A stretch of DNA of 64,000 nucleotides from Leptospira dzoumogneensis (GCF_004770895.1 NZ_RQHS01000019.1:310001-374000); one strand, 5' to 3'. Counted from the first letter of the stretch, positions 9,422 to 18,319 are shown. Numbers and translations: made by a program. The notes: generated by a model not told the origin, from the sequence alone.

Positions 9422-9447
9422 GACCCCAAGGTAGCCGCCACGTTTCC
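9422..9447 (-). promoter_or_regulatory. candidate ECF sigma promoter
   Basis: Minus strand reads GGAAAC (9447-9442), a 17-base spacer, then GTC (9424-9422), the arrangement typical of ECF -35 and -10 elements. It ends about 18 bases before the first ATG of the sigma operon, which suggests auto-activation. The elements are short, so chance is possible. Confidence 0.45.
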
Positions 9448-9552
9448 AAATATCGATCGAAATTTTTGGTCCGAGAAAAAAAGAAATCCGGTCTTCCTTA
9501 AAGAGAACATAATCTGGTACAAAACCTGGATTTTAGGGAAAATTCCTTTTCC

Positions 9553-9564
9553 AGAACCGGTTCT
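9553..9564. promoter_or_regulatory. perfect 12-bp palindrome upstream of the SanA-like gene
   Basis: AGAACCGGTTCT lies 27 bp before the 9591 start, with imperfect extension outward (CC on the left, TTGG on the right). It may be an operator, but there is no second copy nearby and the length is marginal. Confidence 0.25.
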
Positions 9565-9590
9565 TTGGCGTATTCTCCCCTTAAAGTAAT

Positions 9591-10316
9591 ATGGACTTTG
9601 GACTAAAAAACCAGGAAATCCAAAAATCTCCCGGAGTCTATTTCAGGGGAAGGATCAGACTTGCACTCTTGCTCGCCGCCGCAATCTGCATTGGGATCCC
9701 GGCTTCCATAGATCTTTCTATCGAATGGGATTACGAAAATAGAAGCACCCATGCGGGAAATTATCGTTCTCTCAAACCTGCAACTGTTGCAATCGTTCCG
9801 GGTGCATCCGTTTACAAAGGAATTCCTTCTCCTGTTTTGCAGGACCGTCTGGATTGTGCGATCGAACTTTATAAACAGGGGAAGGTCCGTAAAATTCTAC
9901 TCTCTGGTGATAACGGAACCAGCTATTACAACGAAGTGAAGCCGATGCTTCTTTATGTTTTAGAAAGAGGAGTGGATGAGAAAGACGTATTCGTAGATCA
10001 CGCAGGCTTTAGGACCTTGGACACATTGGTGAGAGCAAAAGAAATTTTCCAAGTCAAGGATGCGATTTTTGTGAGCCAAAGATTTCATCAGCCTAGAGCG
10101 GCATTCATTTCTAAAAAGATAGGATTGGATCTTCAATCTTATGAATCGGATAGAAGGATCTATATCAGCGGACCCACAAGCAGATTCAGAGAATTTTTTG
10201 CAAGAACCTTGGCTTGGATCGATATGAATCTGACCAACACCGCACCAAAATATTTAGGCAAACCGTTCCCGATAGAAGGAAGCGGGATCAAAACCTGGAA
10301 GGGATCGGTAATCTAA
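9591..10316 (+). CDS. SanA/YdcF-like DUF218 envelope protein
   Basis: 241 residues with an N-terminal membrane anchor (about 23-42) and a DUF218 domain: VAIVPGASVYKGIPSPVLQDRL, RKILLSGDNG, FRTLDTLVRAKEIF and a conserved SQRFHQPRA near residue 160. The layout matches E. coli SanA, linked to vancomycin exclusion and envelope barrier function; the biochemical activity of the family is unsettled. The start is ATG at 9591. It is convergent with the sugar reductase gene, the two stop codons overlapping by four bases. Confidence 0.82.
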   Translation: MDFGLKNQEIQKSPGVYFRGRIRLALLLAAAICIGIPASIDLSIEWDYENRSTHAGNYRSLKPATVAIVPGASVYKGIPSPVLQDRLDCAIELYKQGKVRKILLSGDNGTSYYNEVKPMLLYVLERGVDEKDVFVDHAGFRTLDTLVRAKEIFQVKDAIFVSQRFHQPRAAFISKKIGLDLQSYESDRRIYISGPTSRFREFFARTLAWIDMNLTNTAPKYLGKPFPIEGSGIKTWKGSVI

Positions 10317-11257
10317 GAAGAATATTCTGTTTTTCGAATATGTTCGAAAATTTCTCGGACTGCTTCTTTTACCGAAACTCCCGGAGCCCATCCTAAAGAT
10401 TTAAGTTTAGAATTATTTCCTAAAGATCTTTTCATTTCCGCAGGTCTTAATCTTGCAGGATCTTGTTTGGAAACTAATTTAGAATCCGCAAATTCCAAGA
10501 TCCATTCTAGAACTTGGGAGATGGGAGTTTCGGCTCCGGAACATATATTATAAACTTCTCCGCTTATTCCTTTGTCTGCTAAAAGAATATAAGCTTTTAC
10601 TACATCGGTTACATGTAAGAAGTCTCGAGTGGGAGTTAGATCCCCTACTAAAATTTCGGAGGAAACATTTTTAGAAATATTCTCCAATACCTGTTTGCAA
10701 AAGTTTGGGACTACGAAGTTCGGATTCTGCCCAACGCCTATATGATTGAAAGGCCTTGCGATCACGGTTCCTATATTCTGATAAGAACGAGAATATTGAA
10801 GACAATACGTTTCTGCGGCAAGTTTGGAAGAAGCATACGGGTTCACAGGGCTTGGAAGAAGGTTCTCTGAAACCGGAAGTTGTTCTTCTTTTATATTTCC
10901 ATATACTTCGGAAGAAGATACATATACTAGTTTCACTTTTTTGCCGGAACGTTTAAAACATTCTAAAATATTCAATGTGCCGGCTACATTGATGAGTAAT
11001 GTTTCTTCCGGATTTTCAATGGATCTTGGAACGAATGTTTGTCCTGCTAAATGGAACAATACATCCGGTGAATAGGACTCGAATACTTGTTGGAGTGATT
11101 GGATATCTCGGATATCACAAACCTTATAAGGAAATGAAAACTCTGTGTTTTTGGGATTCATTCCCAGGCCCAGAAGTTCGGACCCGGATTTTTGTGTAAG
11201 TTCTCGGACCAGATAAGATCCTACAAAACCTTCCGCTCCTGTGACCAAGTATTTCAT
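10313..11257 (-). CDS. NAD(P)-dependent nucleotide-sugar epimerase/reductase, Rmd-like
   Basis: Extended short-chain dehydrogenase of 314 residues. The Rossmann motif TGAEGFVGSYL is at the N-terminus, SSSEVYG near residue 113 and the catalytic YASSK (YxxxK) near 140. RPFNHIGVGQNPNFVVP and TRDFLHVTDVV are features shared with GDP-4-keto-6-deoxy-D-mannose reductases (Rmd), which make GDP-rhamnose, and with GDP-mannose 4,6-dehydratases; the exact sugar is inferred. Divergent from the glycosyltransferase cluster, it probably supplies it with a deoxy sugar. There is no clear ribosome site, and a hairpin (11267-11285) lies in its leader. Confidence 0.85.
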   Translation of the reverse strand: MKYLVTGAEGFVGSYLVRELTQKSGSELLGLGMNPKNTEFSFPYKVCDIRDIQSLQQVFESYSPDVLFHLAGQTFVPRSIENPEETLLINVAGTLNILECFKRSGKKVKLVYVSSSEVYGNIKEEQLPVSENLLPSPVNPYASSKLAAETYCLQYSRSYQNIGTVIARPFNHIGVGQNPNFVVPNFCKQVLENISKNVSSEILVGDLTPTRDFLHVTDVVKAYILLADKGISGEVYNICSGAETPISQVLEWILEFADSKLVSKQDPARLRPAEMKRSLGNNSKLKSLGWAPGVSVKEAVREIFEHIRKTEYSS

Positions 11258-11266
11258 GTTTGTTAT

Positions 11267-11285
11267 AAGAGCCTTTCAGGCTCTT
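11267..11285 (-). promoter_or_regulatory. leader hairpin before the sugar reductase
   Basis: AAGAGCC-TTTCA-GGCTCTT forms a seven-pair hairpin ten bases upstream of the ATG at 11257. On the minus strand its loop side holds GAAAGG, the only purine-rich element near the start, so translation may be affected by folding. Speculative. Confidence 0.3.
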
Positions 11286-11407
11286 GAAGCCCGAAACTAA
11301 GTGATTGTCGATAGCCAAAGTTTTAGGACGGACTATAACAAATCGAAGTAAAAATACGATTGTTTTGTCGAATAAGAAAAAAACAATCGAATAAAAGTCC
11401 GGGCCCC

Positions 11408-12412
11408 ATGGAAGAAAGATCTTCAGATATTATAGAAATCAAGGACAGCTCGGTCAATGTCCGCGAGCTCATGGAAGAAATAGAATCCAGGCTTGCGAGA
11501 AGACCAGTTTCCAAGGAAGAATTGGAACGTCTTTCTCGTTGGAAGTTTTCTCCCCAATCCCCTGAAGGATACAGAGAATTCGACGCTGCAGAAACAGCTC
11601 ATTTATTCGAAAAAGGGATCTCCCCTCCTAAGTTCACTAATCCTAAATTTAAATACATCCGCGGCCCGATCCGTTGGTTGTTTATCAAACTGATCGAGCT
11701 ATATGCTTTTCTAGATAAAAAACTTTCCGAGAACAGAACTCGTGCATTCTACAGCGTATTGAATGAATTGATCCTCTTAAGAGGAGATCATGAAAAATTA
11801 AAACGTAAATTCGAGAAGTTCTATAACGAGTTTGTAGAATTAAATTATACTCTCAAAAAAGAGATCAGCCCTGAATTCGTTTGGTCCAACGAATTTTTAT
11901 ACGAAGAAGAAACTCTAGAAGAAAGTGAAACTCTTATTCTTTCCAGATTGAATCCCGGGGATTCCGTTCTTGCGATCAATCCTGAATGGGGAAAATTCTT
12001 AAAACAACTCTTAAAGGCTCAGATAGAGTTCAAAGCAGTTACTTGGAATAAGTCCCAATATTCATACATCAAAGAAAATATCACGAATTCAGTGTCCCTT
12101 CTATCCTTTGAAGAAGTTCTACCTGAGTCTCCTCTTCCTTCTAAAATTATTTCCAATACGAATCTATGTCTTTTGCCGAATTGGGTTTTGGAAAAACTTT
12201 TCAAATCCTTGGCTTCTAAAACTTCCAGCGGGACAGAGTTCATCTTTAGATATTCCAATTATTCGAATAGAATGGTCTCTCCTTTTCAACCGATCCTTTT
12301 GACTCAGATCAGTGAGTCTGCATTCAGAGAGTTCTTACAAAAATTAGGTTTTAAGAATATAGTGGATACCAAGGCCGGAGACGGTTTCTCGGTATTTAGT
12401 TTCAGAAAATGA
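11408..12412 (+). CDS. methyltransferase-like protein of the sugar cluster
   Basis: 334 residues from the ATG at 11408 (a TTG at 11360 would add 16 residues but lacks a ribosome site). The first 150 residues are charged and helical. The C-terminal half reads like a class I SAM-methyltransferase fold: a first strand and turn in NPGDSVLAINPEWGKFL (about 186-202) and a closing FKNIVDTKAGDGFSVFSF, but the canonical E/DxGxGxG loop is absent, so it may be a degenerate or unusual member. It overlaps the next glycosyltransferase by four bases (ATGA), indicating translational coupling and a role in the same glycan pathway. Confidence 0.5.
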   Translation: MEERSSDIIEIKDSSVNVRELMEEIESRLARRPVSKEELERLSRWKFSPQSPEGYREFDAAETAHLFEKGISPPKFTNPKFKYIRGPIRWLFIKLIELYAFLDKKLSENRTRAFYSVLNELILLRGDHEKLKRKFEKFYNEFVELNYTLKKEISPEFVWSNEFLYEEETLEESETLILSRLNPGDSVLAINPEWGKFLKQLLKAQIEFKAVTWNKSQYSYIKENITNSVSLLSFEEVLPESPLPSKIISNTNLCLLPNWVLEKLFKSLASKTSSGTEFIFRYSNYSNRMVSPFQPILLTQISESAFREFLQKLGFKNIVDTKAGDGFSVFSFRK

Positions 12413-13509
12413 ATGCTTATCTCCATATTTCCGAATTTAGAGATAAGGACGGGATCGGGAACGATATCAAGGGTTTAAAGGAAGTTCTAAATTCTTCCGG
12501 AATCAAGACAGAGATCGTTTGTCAAAATGATCTGAGCGATGGTTCCATCAAGACCCTACAAACAGAAGAACTTCGTAACGATAACAATCTATCCTCTAAT
12601 TCCATGCACATTTTGGAATATGGAGGCTCAGGTTATCCTATAGATTCTTTTCTTTCTTTTCCCGGCAGAAAATTTGTTCGTTATCAGAATATAACCCCGC
12701 CTAAGTTTTTCAAACCTTTTGTCTCTCAGGATATTTTCAGAAGTTTCGAGTTGGATTATAAAAAATCCATATTAGAACTGCATAAACTGAAAAGATTTAC
12801 GGAACGTTTTTTACCCAGTTCCAGATACAGCGCATCCAACCTGGAAGATCTGAATATAGTAAATTCAAGTGTTCTTCCAATCGTCAGAAAGTATGGATGG
12901 AAGGGAGAAAAACGAAATCATAAGAATGGCCACACTCTTGGTTATGTGGGGAGATTGGTCCCGAGCAAAAAGATAGAAGATATTCTATTCCTATCTTATT
13001 TTCTGAAAAGAATAGAGCCTAAATATAGGATCTTACTGATCGGAAATGTTCCTAACATTTTCGAAGATTATTTTACCAACTTAAAACAGATGGCAAGAGA
13101 ACTTGGGATCGGCGGAAACGTTCAATTCAGAATGGGGGTCCAAGACTCCGAGTTACCCAGATTTTGGGAAGAGATGGATGCCTATATCAGCATGAGCGAA
13201 CACGAAGGTTTTGGGATCCCTCTTGTGGAAGCATTGAGTTATGATATTCCGGTTTTTGCATATGCTTGCACTGCCGTTCCGGAAACATTAAAAGACGCAG
13301 GATATCTTTTCCGAAAAAAAGACCTAAGCAGTTTGGAAAAATTAGCGGAGTGGATCCATTTTATATTGGAATCCCAATCTTCTTCCCGCCCTGTAGATGG
13401 TCCTCATGCATCTTCTAAAAGAAGAGAAGTTTGTATGGACTATGATTCCATGCCTTACGGAAGAGTTTTAAAACAAATATTCATATTCAAAGAAGCGGCT
13501 GCCTCATGA
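12409..13509 (+). CDS. GT4-type glycosyltransferase 1
   Basis: 366 residues with the GT-B C-terminal half typical of family 4: GYVGRLVPSKKIEDILFL near 180 and the donor-binding motif MSEHEGFGIPLVEAL near 262. The N-terminal acceptor half contains DGIGNDIKGLKEVLNSSG and FVRYQNITPPKFF, which align with equivalent segments of the next gene, so the two look like an old tandem duplication. Start ATG overlaps the preceding stop by four bases and its own stop overlaps the next start by four bases. Confidence 0.88.
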   Translation: MNAYLHISEFRDKDGIGNDIKGLKEVLNSSGIKTEIVCQNDLSDGSIKTLQTEELRNDNNLSSNSMHILEYGGSGYPIDSFLSFPGRKFVRYQNITPPKFFKPFVSQDIFRSFELDYKKSILELHKLKRFTERFLPSSRYSASNLEDLNIVNSSVLPIVRKYGWKGEKRNHKNGHTLGYVGRLVPSKKIEDILFLSYFLKRIEPKYRILLIGNVPNIFEDYFTNLKQMARELGIGGNVQFRMGVQDSELPRFWEEMDAYISMSEHEGFGIPLVEALSYDIPVFAYACTAVPETLKDAGYLFRKKDLSSLEKLAEWIHFILESQSSSRPVDGPHASSKRREVCMDYDSMPYGRVLKQIFIFKEAAAS

Positions 13510-14579
13510 TCTTCAGAAGAAGAGGAGTTCATCAATTCGCTGCCGGTTTTAATTTAGGGGATGCAATTTCGAATGAAATGAATTCCTTAAAATCCGTTTT
13601 CAAAAAGATAGGATATTCTTCCGAAATTTATGCGGAGAATACAGGCCCCGGAACGGATGCTTTCGTAAAAAAGTATAAGGCATATTCTTCCAATAGCAAA
13701 GATATTATAGTTTATCATCACTCTATCCATTCCGATGTTTTGGAAACCGTACTAAAACCGAAAAATTCTAAAATCCTAATATATCATAATGTAACACCGG
13801 GTCATTTTTTCGAAAAGTACGATCTAAAACTTACGTACCTTCTCCGCAAAGGAAGAGAAGAATTGGAATCGTTACGGAACAAATTCGATAAGGTATTCGC
13901 AGTTTCAGAATACAATAAATCGGAACTCGTAGATCTGGGTTTCGAAAATGTGGATGTTCTTCCGATCACTTACCAACTTCCCCAAGGAAGACAAACTCTT
14001 AAGGAAAATTTTCCTAAGAATAGACCGAATATTCCACGCTTCTTATTTGTAGGAAGAATTGCCCCTAACAAAAAACAGGATGATCTGATCCGATTTGCAT
14101 TCCATTATCTGAAAGCTTACGGTCCTGAATTCCAACTTTTTATGGTAGGATTCAGTTCCAAAGAGTTGTATTTATACAGAGAAGAATTGGAACGTATGCT
14201 CGATTTTTATAAATTGAGAAAGAATGTGATCATCACTGATTTTTTATCCGACGAAGAATTAAAATCAATGTACCTAAACTGCGATCTTTTCTTATCCATG
14301 AGTGAGCATGAAGGATTTTGTGTTCCGTTATTAGAGGCTATGGTGCATAATATTCCGATCCTTGCATTCGACGGCGGCGCGGTAGGAGAAACTCTTTCAG
14401 GCGCCGGGATCTTATTTAAAGAAAAAAGAATGGATATGATCGTGGAGCTTGCCCACAAAATGGTAACAGATCGAAGCTGGAAAGACTTAATCCTTGAGAC
14501 CCAACAAAGACGTTTATCTTCTTTCTCTCAGATCAACGCAGAAACAGTATTGAGGCCGGTCCTTGCTAGACTCACGTAG
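13506..14579 (+). CDS. GT4-type glycosyltransferase 2
   Basis: 357 residues. N-terminal half with NLGDAISNEMNSLKSVFKK and ILIYHNVTPGHFFEKYD, C-terminal half with FLFVGRIAPNKKQDDLI (about 178-194) and the E-x7-E-type motif MSEHEGFCVPLLEAM near 266. GDP- or UDP-sugar-dependent retaining transferase by family; donor and acceptor unknown. The HHSIHS...IYHN pattern resembles mannosyl/rhamnosyl transferases of O-antigen clusters. Coupled by a four-base overlap to the gene before; the following TTG start lies inside its 3' end. Confidence 0.88.
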   Translation: MIFRRRGVHQFAAGFNLGDAISNEMNSLKSVFKKIGYSSEIYAENTGPGTDAFVKKYKAYSSNSKDIIVYHHSIHSDVLETVLKPKNSKILIYHNVTPGHFFEKYDLKLTYLLRKGREELESLRNKFDKVFAVSEYNKSELVDLGFENVDVLPITYQLPQGRQTLKENFPKNRPNIPRFLFVGRIAPNKKQDDLIRFAFHYLKAYGPEFQLFMVGFSSKELYLYREELERMLDFYKLRKNVIITDFLSDEELKSMYLNCDLFLSMSEHEGFCVPLLEAMVHNIPILAFDGGAVGETLSGAGILFKEKRMDMIVELAHKMVTDRSWKDLILETQQRRLSSFSQINAETVLRPVLARLT

Positions 14580-15858
14580 AAGATTAGCGGTAGTTACTCC
14601 TATTTTTTCGGACCATATTTCAGGTGGTTCCGAAAAACTGATCTATCAATATACTCTAATATTATCCAAGTTTTATGAGGTGACTGTTCTTGCGAGCCGC
14701 TCCTTGGATTATATCACTTGGAAAAACCAGATCCCGATCAAAGATCTGGAACCTGTGCTTCTCGGAAAAGATCTAGAGAAGAAGGTCAGTAGAGAATGGA
14801 TAGAACCCGAACCGGGAAACCGGATCAGAGTTTTAAGGTTTTCAGTAGATAAAGAAAGGAATATCTCTAAGTTTAATAAATTTTCAAACAAACTATTTCG
14901 AAATTCCGAATCGGGAAAAACTATAGGTTCCCAAGAAGAAAAAGAAAGGATCTGGGTGGATATGCAGGGTCCATATTGTCCTGATCTGATCCAATACATA
15001 GAGACAAACGAAAGAGATTACGATGTATTCGTTTTCGTTTCTTATCTGTATTACCCAATGGTCTATGGACTTCCTTTGGTTGCTAAAAAGTCCGTCGTAA
15101 TTCCAACATTGCATGACGAGCCTCCCGCAAAATTATCCGTATATTCCAATCTTTTCAAAGACGACTCGGCTTATTGTTTTAATACTCCGGAAGAAAAAGA
15201 TCTATTTCATAAACTATACGGATACGAACCAAGCCTTGGGAATGTGATCGGAATGCATTTGGAAATTCCGGAAGAAACTGAAAAAAAAACTTCCGAAAGA
15301 AAAAATCCTCAAGACTCATTCCAGTTCTTGTACGTGGGAAGAATAGACGAAGGAAAAGGTGTGCTGGAGATGGCCCAATACTTTTCCGAATGGCAGAAAA
15401 GAAGCGGTCGAAACGACAAACTACTCCTAGCGGGAAGAGGAGATTCCAAACTTCTTCAAAGAATATCAAAATTTTCTCATGTATCTCCTTTAGGTTTCGT
15501 AAGTGAAGAAGCAAAGGACGAGATCATCCGTTCTTCCGATATACTGATCAATCCTTCTCCAATGGAAAGTTTTTCCATTATTATTATGGAGGCTTGGATC
15601 CGTAAAAAAGCCGTCTTAGTCAACGGAAGATCGGACGTTTTAAGAGGGCATTGTCTCAGAAGTAACGGTGGTTTATATTATTCGGATCTAGACAGCTTTT
15701 GCGCGGTCGCGGAATATTTAGTAAATCATAGCAGAGAAAGAGAAGAGATGGGATTGAATGGTAAAAGATACGTTCAGGCGAACTTCAATCCGGACATAGT
15801 GGAAAAAAAGATCGCCCATATCGTAGAAAGATGTATCAGAAGAAGATACTCGGAATAA
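14563..15858 (+). CDS. GT4-type glycosyltransferase 3
   Basis: 431 residues from a TTG at 14563 preceded by GAGG, overlapping the previous gene by 17 bases. N-terminal VVTPIFSDHISGGSEKLIYQY is the usual GT-B acceptor-domain opening with a GG(x)E pattern; the C-terminal domain has FLYVGRIDEGKGVLEMA near 252 and NPSPMESFSIIIMEAW near 330, in which the EAW glutamate is the conserved nucleotide-sugar contact. Less similar to the other two transferases than they are to each other. Convergent with the SMR transporter gene, only two bases apart, with no terminator visible. Confidence 0.87.
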   Translation: MLDSRRRLAVVTPIFSDHISGGSEKLIYQYTLILSKFYEVTVLASRSLDYITWKNQIPIKDLEPVLLGKDLEKKVSREWIEPEPGNRIRVLRFSVDKERNISKFNKFSNKLFRNSESGKTIGSQEEKERIWVDMQGPYCPDLIQYIETNERDYDVFVFVSYLYYPMVYGLPLVAKKSVVIPTLHDEPPAKLSVYSNLFKDDSAYCFNTPEEKDLFHKLYGYEPSLGNVIGMHLEIPEETEKKTSERKNPQDSFQFLYVGRIDEGKGVLEMAQYFSEWQKRSGRNDKLLLAGRGDSKLLQRISKFSHVSPLGFVSEEAKDEIIRSSDILINPSPMESFSIIIMEAWIRKKAVLVNGRSDVLRGHCLRSNGGLYYSDLDSFCAVAEYLVNHSREREEMGLNGKRYVQANFNPDIVEKKIAHIVERCIRRRYSE

Positions 15859-15860
15859 GA

Positions 15861-16181
15861 TCAATCTCCGCCTAAAAACTTCAATCCGATCACGGATAAT
15901 ATCAAAGTCGAAAGGAAGAAGATCCTCCAAGTATTGATTGAATCTCCGAAGGAAAGAATTCCGATGATCACAGTTCCTGCAGCGCCGATTCCGGTCCATA
16001 CTGCATAAGCAGTTCCGAGAGAAATATTCTGAGTAGCTTTGTTCAAAAAGTAAAAGCTCAAAATCGCAAATACTAAAAATCCTAGGCCGTATCTCCAGTC
16101 CTTAAAACCGTCGGATAGTTTCATACAAGTAGTAAATCCTACTTCGAAAAATCCCGCTAATACTAAGAAAACCCAACTCAT
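15861..16181 (-). CDS. small multidrug resistance (SMR) transporter, Gdx/SugE subtype
   Basis: 106 residues with four transmembrane helices. Membrane-embedded Glu13 in LAGFFEVGFTTCMK is the proton/substrate site, and GTAYAVWTGIGAAGT in helix 3 is typical of the SugE/Gdx group, whose known members export guanidinium, rather than EmrE. The gene overlaps the inositol-phosphatase stop-start by four bases (ATGA), so it is translated from that operon and no private leader is present. I see no guanidine riboswitch. Substrate assignment is by subfamily resemblance. Confidence 0.85.
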   Translation of the reverse strand: MSWVFLVLAGFFEVGFTTCMKLSDGFKDWRYGLGFLVFAILSFYFLNKATQNISLGTAYAVWTGIGAAGTVIIGILSFGDSINTWRIFFLSTLILSVIGLKFLGGD

Positions 16182-16993
16182 ATGTCTAAATACTCCTGCA
16201 AGGTCTCCACCATTTTTTCGTGCAATACTCCATTAGACGCAATCAAACTAGTCACGTACGGATGGAATGTATTGTTCGCATAAGTACTTAATTTTCCGCC
16301 TGCCTCCTGAAGTATAGCTGCAGCAGCAGTCATATCCCAAGGTTTCAGATCTTCTTCCCAGAATGCGTCGAATTTACCTTCTGCCACCCAACAGATATCT
16401 AAACCTGCGGATCCGGTCCTTCTCACACCGCGGGATCTTAAGATGAATTTTTTCAGATTGAACATGAGTTGTTCTATCTTCTCCTCTCTATCATAAGGAA
16501 AGCCTGTGCATAAAAGTGCTTTTTTGATCTCTTTGGTTTGGGTAACTTTGAGAGGAGTTTTATCTTTGAATGCACCTTCTCCCAGCATTGCATGATAAAC
16601 ATGTCCTAATGCCGGCATCGGAACGATTCCCATCACTGCTGATCTTGTTTCTAGATCTTCTAGTCCGATACAACAACAATAGAGAGGAATACGATGAGAA
16701 TAATTTACGGTTCCATCTAACGGATCTATGATCCATTTGAACTGTGAATTTCCTTCGTAGTTACTTCCTTCTTCGCCTAAAATATGATCGTTAGGGAATG
16801 CCTTTCTGATCTCGGAGACGATCAATTCTTCGGAACCCTTGTCTGCGATCGTAACTAGGTCCGATTCTATATTTCCTTTAAAGGAGATTTGTAGATCTTC
16901 TCTTTCATGAGTTTTTTTCAGGAACTCGGAGATGGTCGGGGCGAAGTTAAGGAAATGTTGGTATCTTATCTTGATTTCGTTTTGGTAGCTCAT
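16178..16993 (-). CDS. inositol monophosphatase family protein
   Basis: 271 residues of the Mg-dependent, Li-sensitive phosphatase fold. Metal-binding motifs are complete: GEEG near residue 73, WIIDPLDGTVNYSH near 87 (motif A, DPxDxT), and WDMTAAAAILQEAGG near 215 (motif B). Likely substrates are inositol-1-phosphate, or 3'-phosphoadenosine or fructose-bisphosphate in relatives; not distinguishable here. Second gene of a three-gene run: DUF1232 protein 12 bp upstream, SMR transporter overlapping downstream. Confidence 0.92.
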   Translation of the reverse strand: MSYQNEIKIRYQHFLNFAPTISEFLKKTHEREDLQISFKGNIESDLVTIADKGSEELIVSEIRKAFPNDHILGEEGSNYEGNSQFKWIIDPLDGTVNYSHRIPLYCCCIGLEDLETRSAVMGIVPMPALGHVYHAMLGEGAFKDKTPLKVTQTKEIKKALLCTGFPYDREEKIEQLMFNLKKFILRSRGVRRTGSAGLDICWVAEGKFDAFWEEDLKPWDMTAAAAILQEAGGKLSTYANNTFHPYVTSLIASNGVLHEKMVETLQEYLDI

Positions 16994-17005
16994 TGGAGAA
17001 GTTTT

Positions 17006-17347
17006 TCAATTCTCCAGGGTACCCTTAGGATTGGAATCTAAAAAATCCGCTGCCTTCTTCTTATGTTCTTCTTTTACATACATAGAAGCGGCTGCTAAAA
17101 CTGCTGCGACCACTCCCGCGTCGTCTATATAACCTGCTCCAAATAAAATATCCGGAATTGCATCAAAAGGTGTAAGAAAATAAGCAAGTGCACCCGCGAT
17201 CGTAAGTTTTGCTTTCAGGGGTGTAGAAGGATCCAACATCGCATAGTATAAAGAGATCGCATCCGCAAGAAAAGGGACCTTTCCCGCGACCTTCTTTACT
17301 TTAGGCCAAAAACCTTGTTTGATCTTTTCTATTTTATCTTCTTCCAT
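17006..17347 (-). CDS. YkvA-type DUF1232 membrane-associated protein
   Basis: 113 residues. The DUF1232 core is clear: STPLKAKLTIAGALAYFLTPFDAIPDILFGAGYIDDAGV (about 39-77), with the characteristic hydrophobic YFxxPxDxIPD motif, followed by a helical segment. The family is widespread and uncharacterised; members probably sit in or on the inner membrane. First gene of the run with the inositol-phosphatase and SMR genes. Confidence 0.85.
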   Translation of the reverse strand: MEEDKIEKIKQGFWPKVKKVAGKVPFLADAISLYYAMLDPSTPLKAKLTIAGALAYFLTPFDAIPDILFGAGYIDDAGVVAAVLAAASMYVKEEHKKKAADFLDSNPKGTLEN

Positions 17348-17380
17348 AAGTATTACTTATTATATACGATCCGAATTCCG

Positions 17381-18319
17381 TTAAAAATTCTCCAAATTAC
17401 TTTCGAAATTTTCGAATCTTTGGGGAGGATCTAGAACAACCTGCACTTCTTCTCCCGTAAAAGGATCCTTAAATTCTAACCAATAAGAAAGAAGTAAAAG
17501 TCCATAATTCTCAAAAAGTGCGGCGTTCCTGGAATATAAAAGGTCCCCAACCACAGGACATCTTAGACTCTGAAAATGGACCCTGATCTGATGAGTTCTT
17601 CCTGTTTCTAAGTCAGCTTCGATCAGAGAGAACTTTCTACCATTTTTGGAAACCGCAGTTTTTAAGATCCTATAATGAGTAACCGAGGCTCTACCTTTAG
17701 TAGTCACAGTCATCTTTAATCTTTCGATTGGATGTCTTCCGATAGGTCTGTCTATCGTACCTTCTCCTTCCGGAAGTGTGCCCTGGACCCAGGCAAGATA
17801 TTTCTTAGTAATGTTCCTTCTTCTAAACAACTCGGAAAGTTTCGCATGCGCTTGATCATTCTTAGCAACGATCATAATTCCTTCCGTCGGTTTATCCAAA
17901 CGATGCACGATACCCGGTCTTGACTCTCCTCCGATACTCGAAAGCTCCCTAAATTTGTAGAGCAATCCGTTAACCAAAGTAGCCGATCTATCTCCAGGTC
18001 CACTATGAGACGCGATACCTGCCGGTTTTCGAATGATCAGATACTGTGGAGTTTCTTTTAAAACTTCGATCTCCATTTTTACGGGAGTTAAATTCAATGG
18101 AGGTTTAGGAGGAACAGAGATATTGAAATTTTCTCCAGGACTTACCTTATAAGATGATTTCAGGTGTATTTTTCCAGATCCATCTTTGACCCAACCTGAA
18201 TCGATCCAATGTTGGATGGAAGCTCTGGAGATCTCATCACCCAGATACTCCTTTAAAAATCGATCGAGTCTGGATCCCTCAGAGTCTGCGTTAACTTCGG
18301 CATGAAGTTCCAGATTCAT
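17381..18319 (-). CDS. RluA-family 23S rRNA/tRNA pseudouridine synthase
   Basis: 312 residues from the ATG at 18319, chosen because AGGAG stands seven bases upstream; an upstream in-frame start at 18370 has none. An S4-like RNA-binding domain opens the protein ([24 protein letters not shown]), then the catalytic domain with [15 protein letters not shown], where the Asp is the nucleophile, and the C-terminal [17 protein letters not shown] motif. The S4 domain plus the motif set suggest the RluD/RluC group acting on large-subunit rRNA. The exact target uridines cannot be told. Confidence 0.92.
   Translation of the reverse strand: MNLELHAEVNADSEGSRLDRFLKEYLGDEISRASIQHWIDSGWVKDGSGKIHLKSSYKVSPGENFNISVPPKPPLNLTPVKMEIEVLKETPQYLIIRKPAGIASHSGPGDRSATLVNGLLYKFRELSSIGGESRPGIVHRLDKPTEGIMIVAKNDQAHAKLSELFRRRNITKKYLAWVQGTLPEGEGTIDRPIGRHPIERLKMTVTTKGRASVTHYRILKTAVSKNGRKFSLIEADLETGRTHQIRVHFQSLRCPVVGDLLYSRNAALFENYGLLLLSYWLEFKDPFTGEEVQVVLDPPQRFENFESNLENF

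Noticed and set aside
11360..11407. TTG start of the methyltransferase-like gene
   Set aside because: No ribosome site precedes it and the extra 16 residues are unusual (CRIRKKQSN); the ATG at 11408 is simpler.
15861..16181. Guanidine riboswitch for the SMR gene
   Set aside because: The gene overlaps the preceding coding region by four bases, so there is no leader in which a riboswitch could sit.
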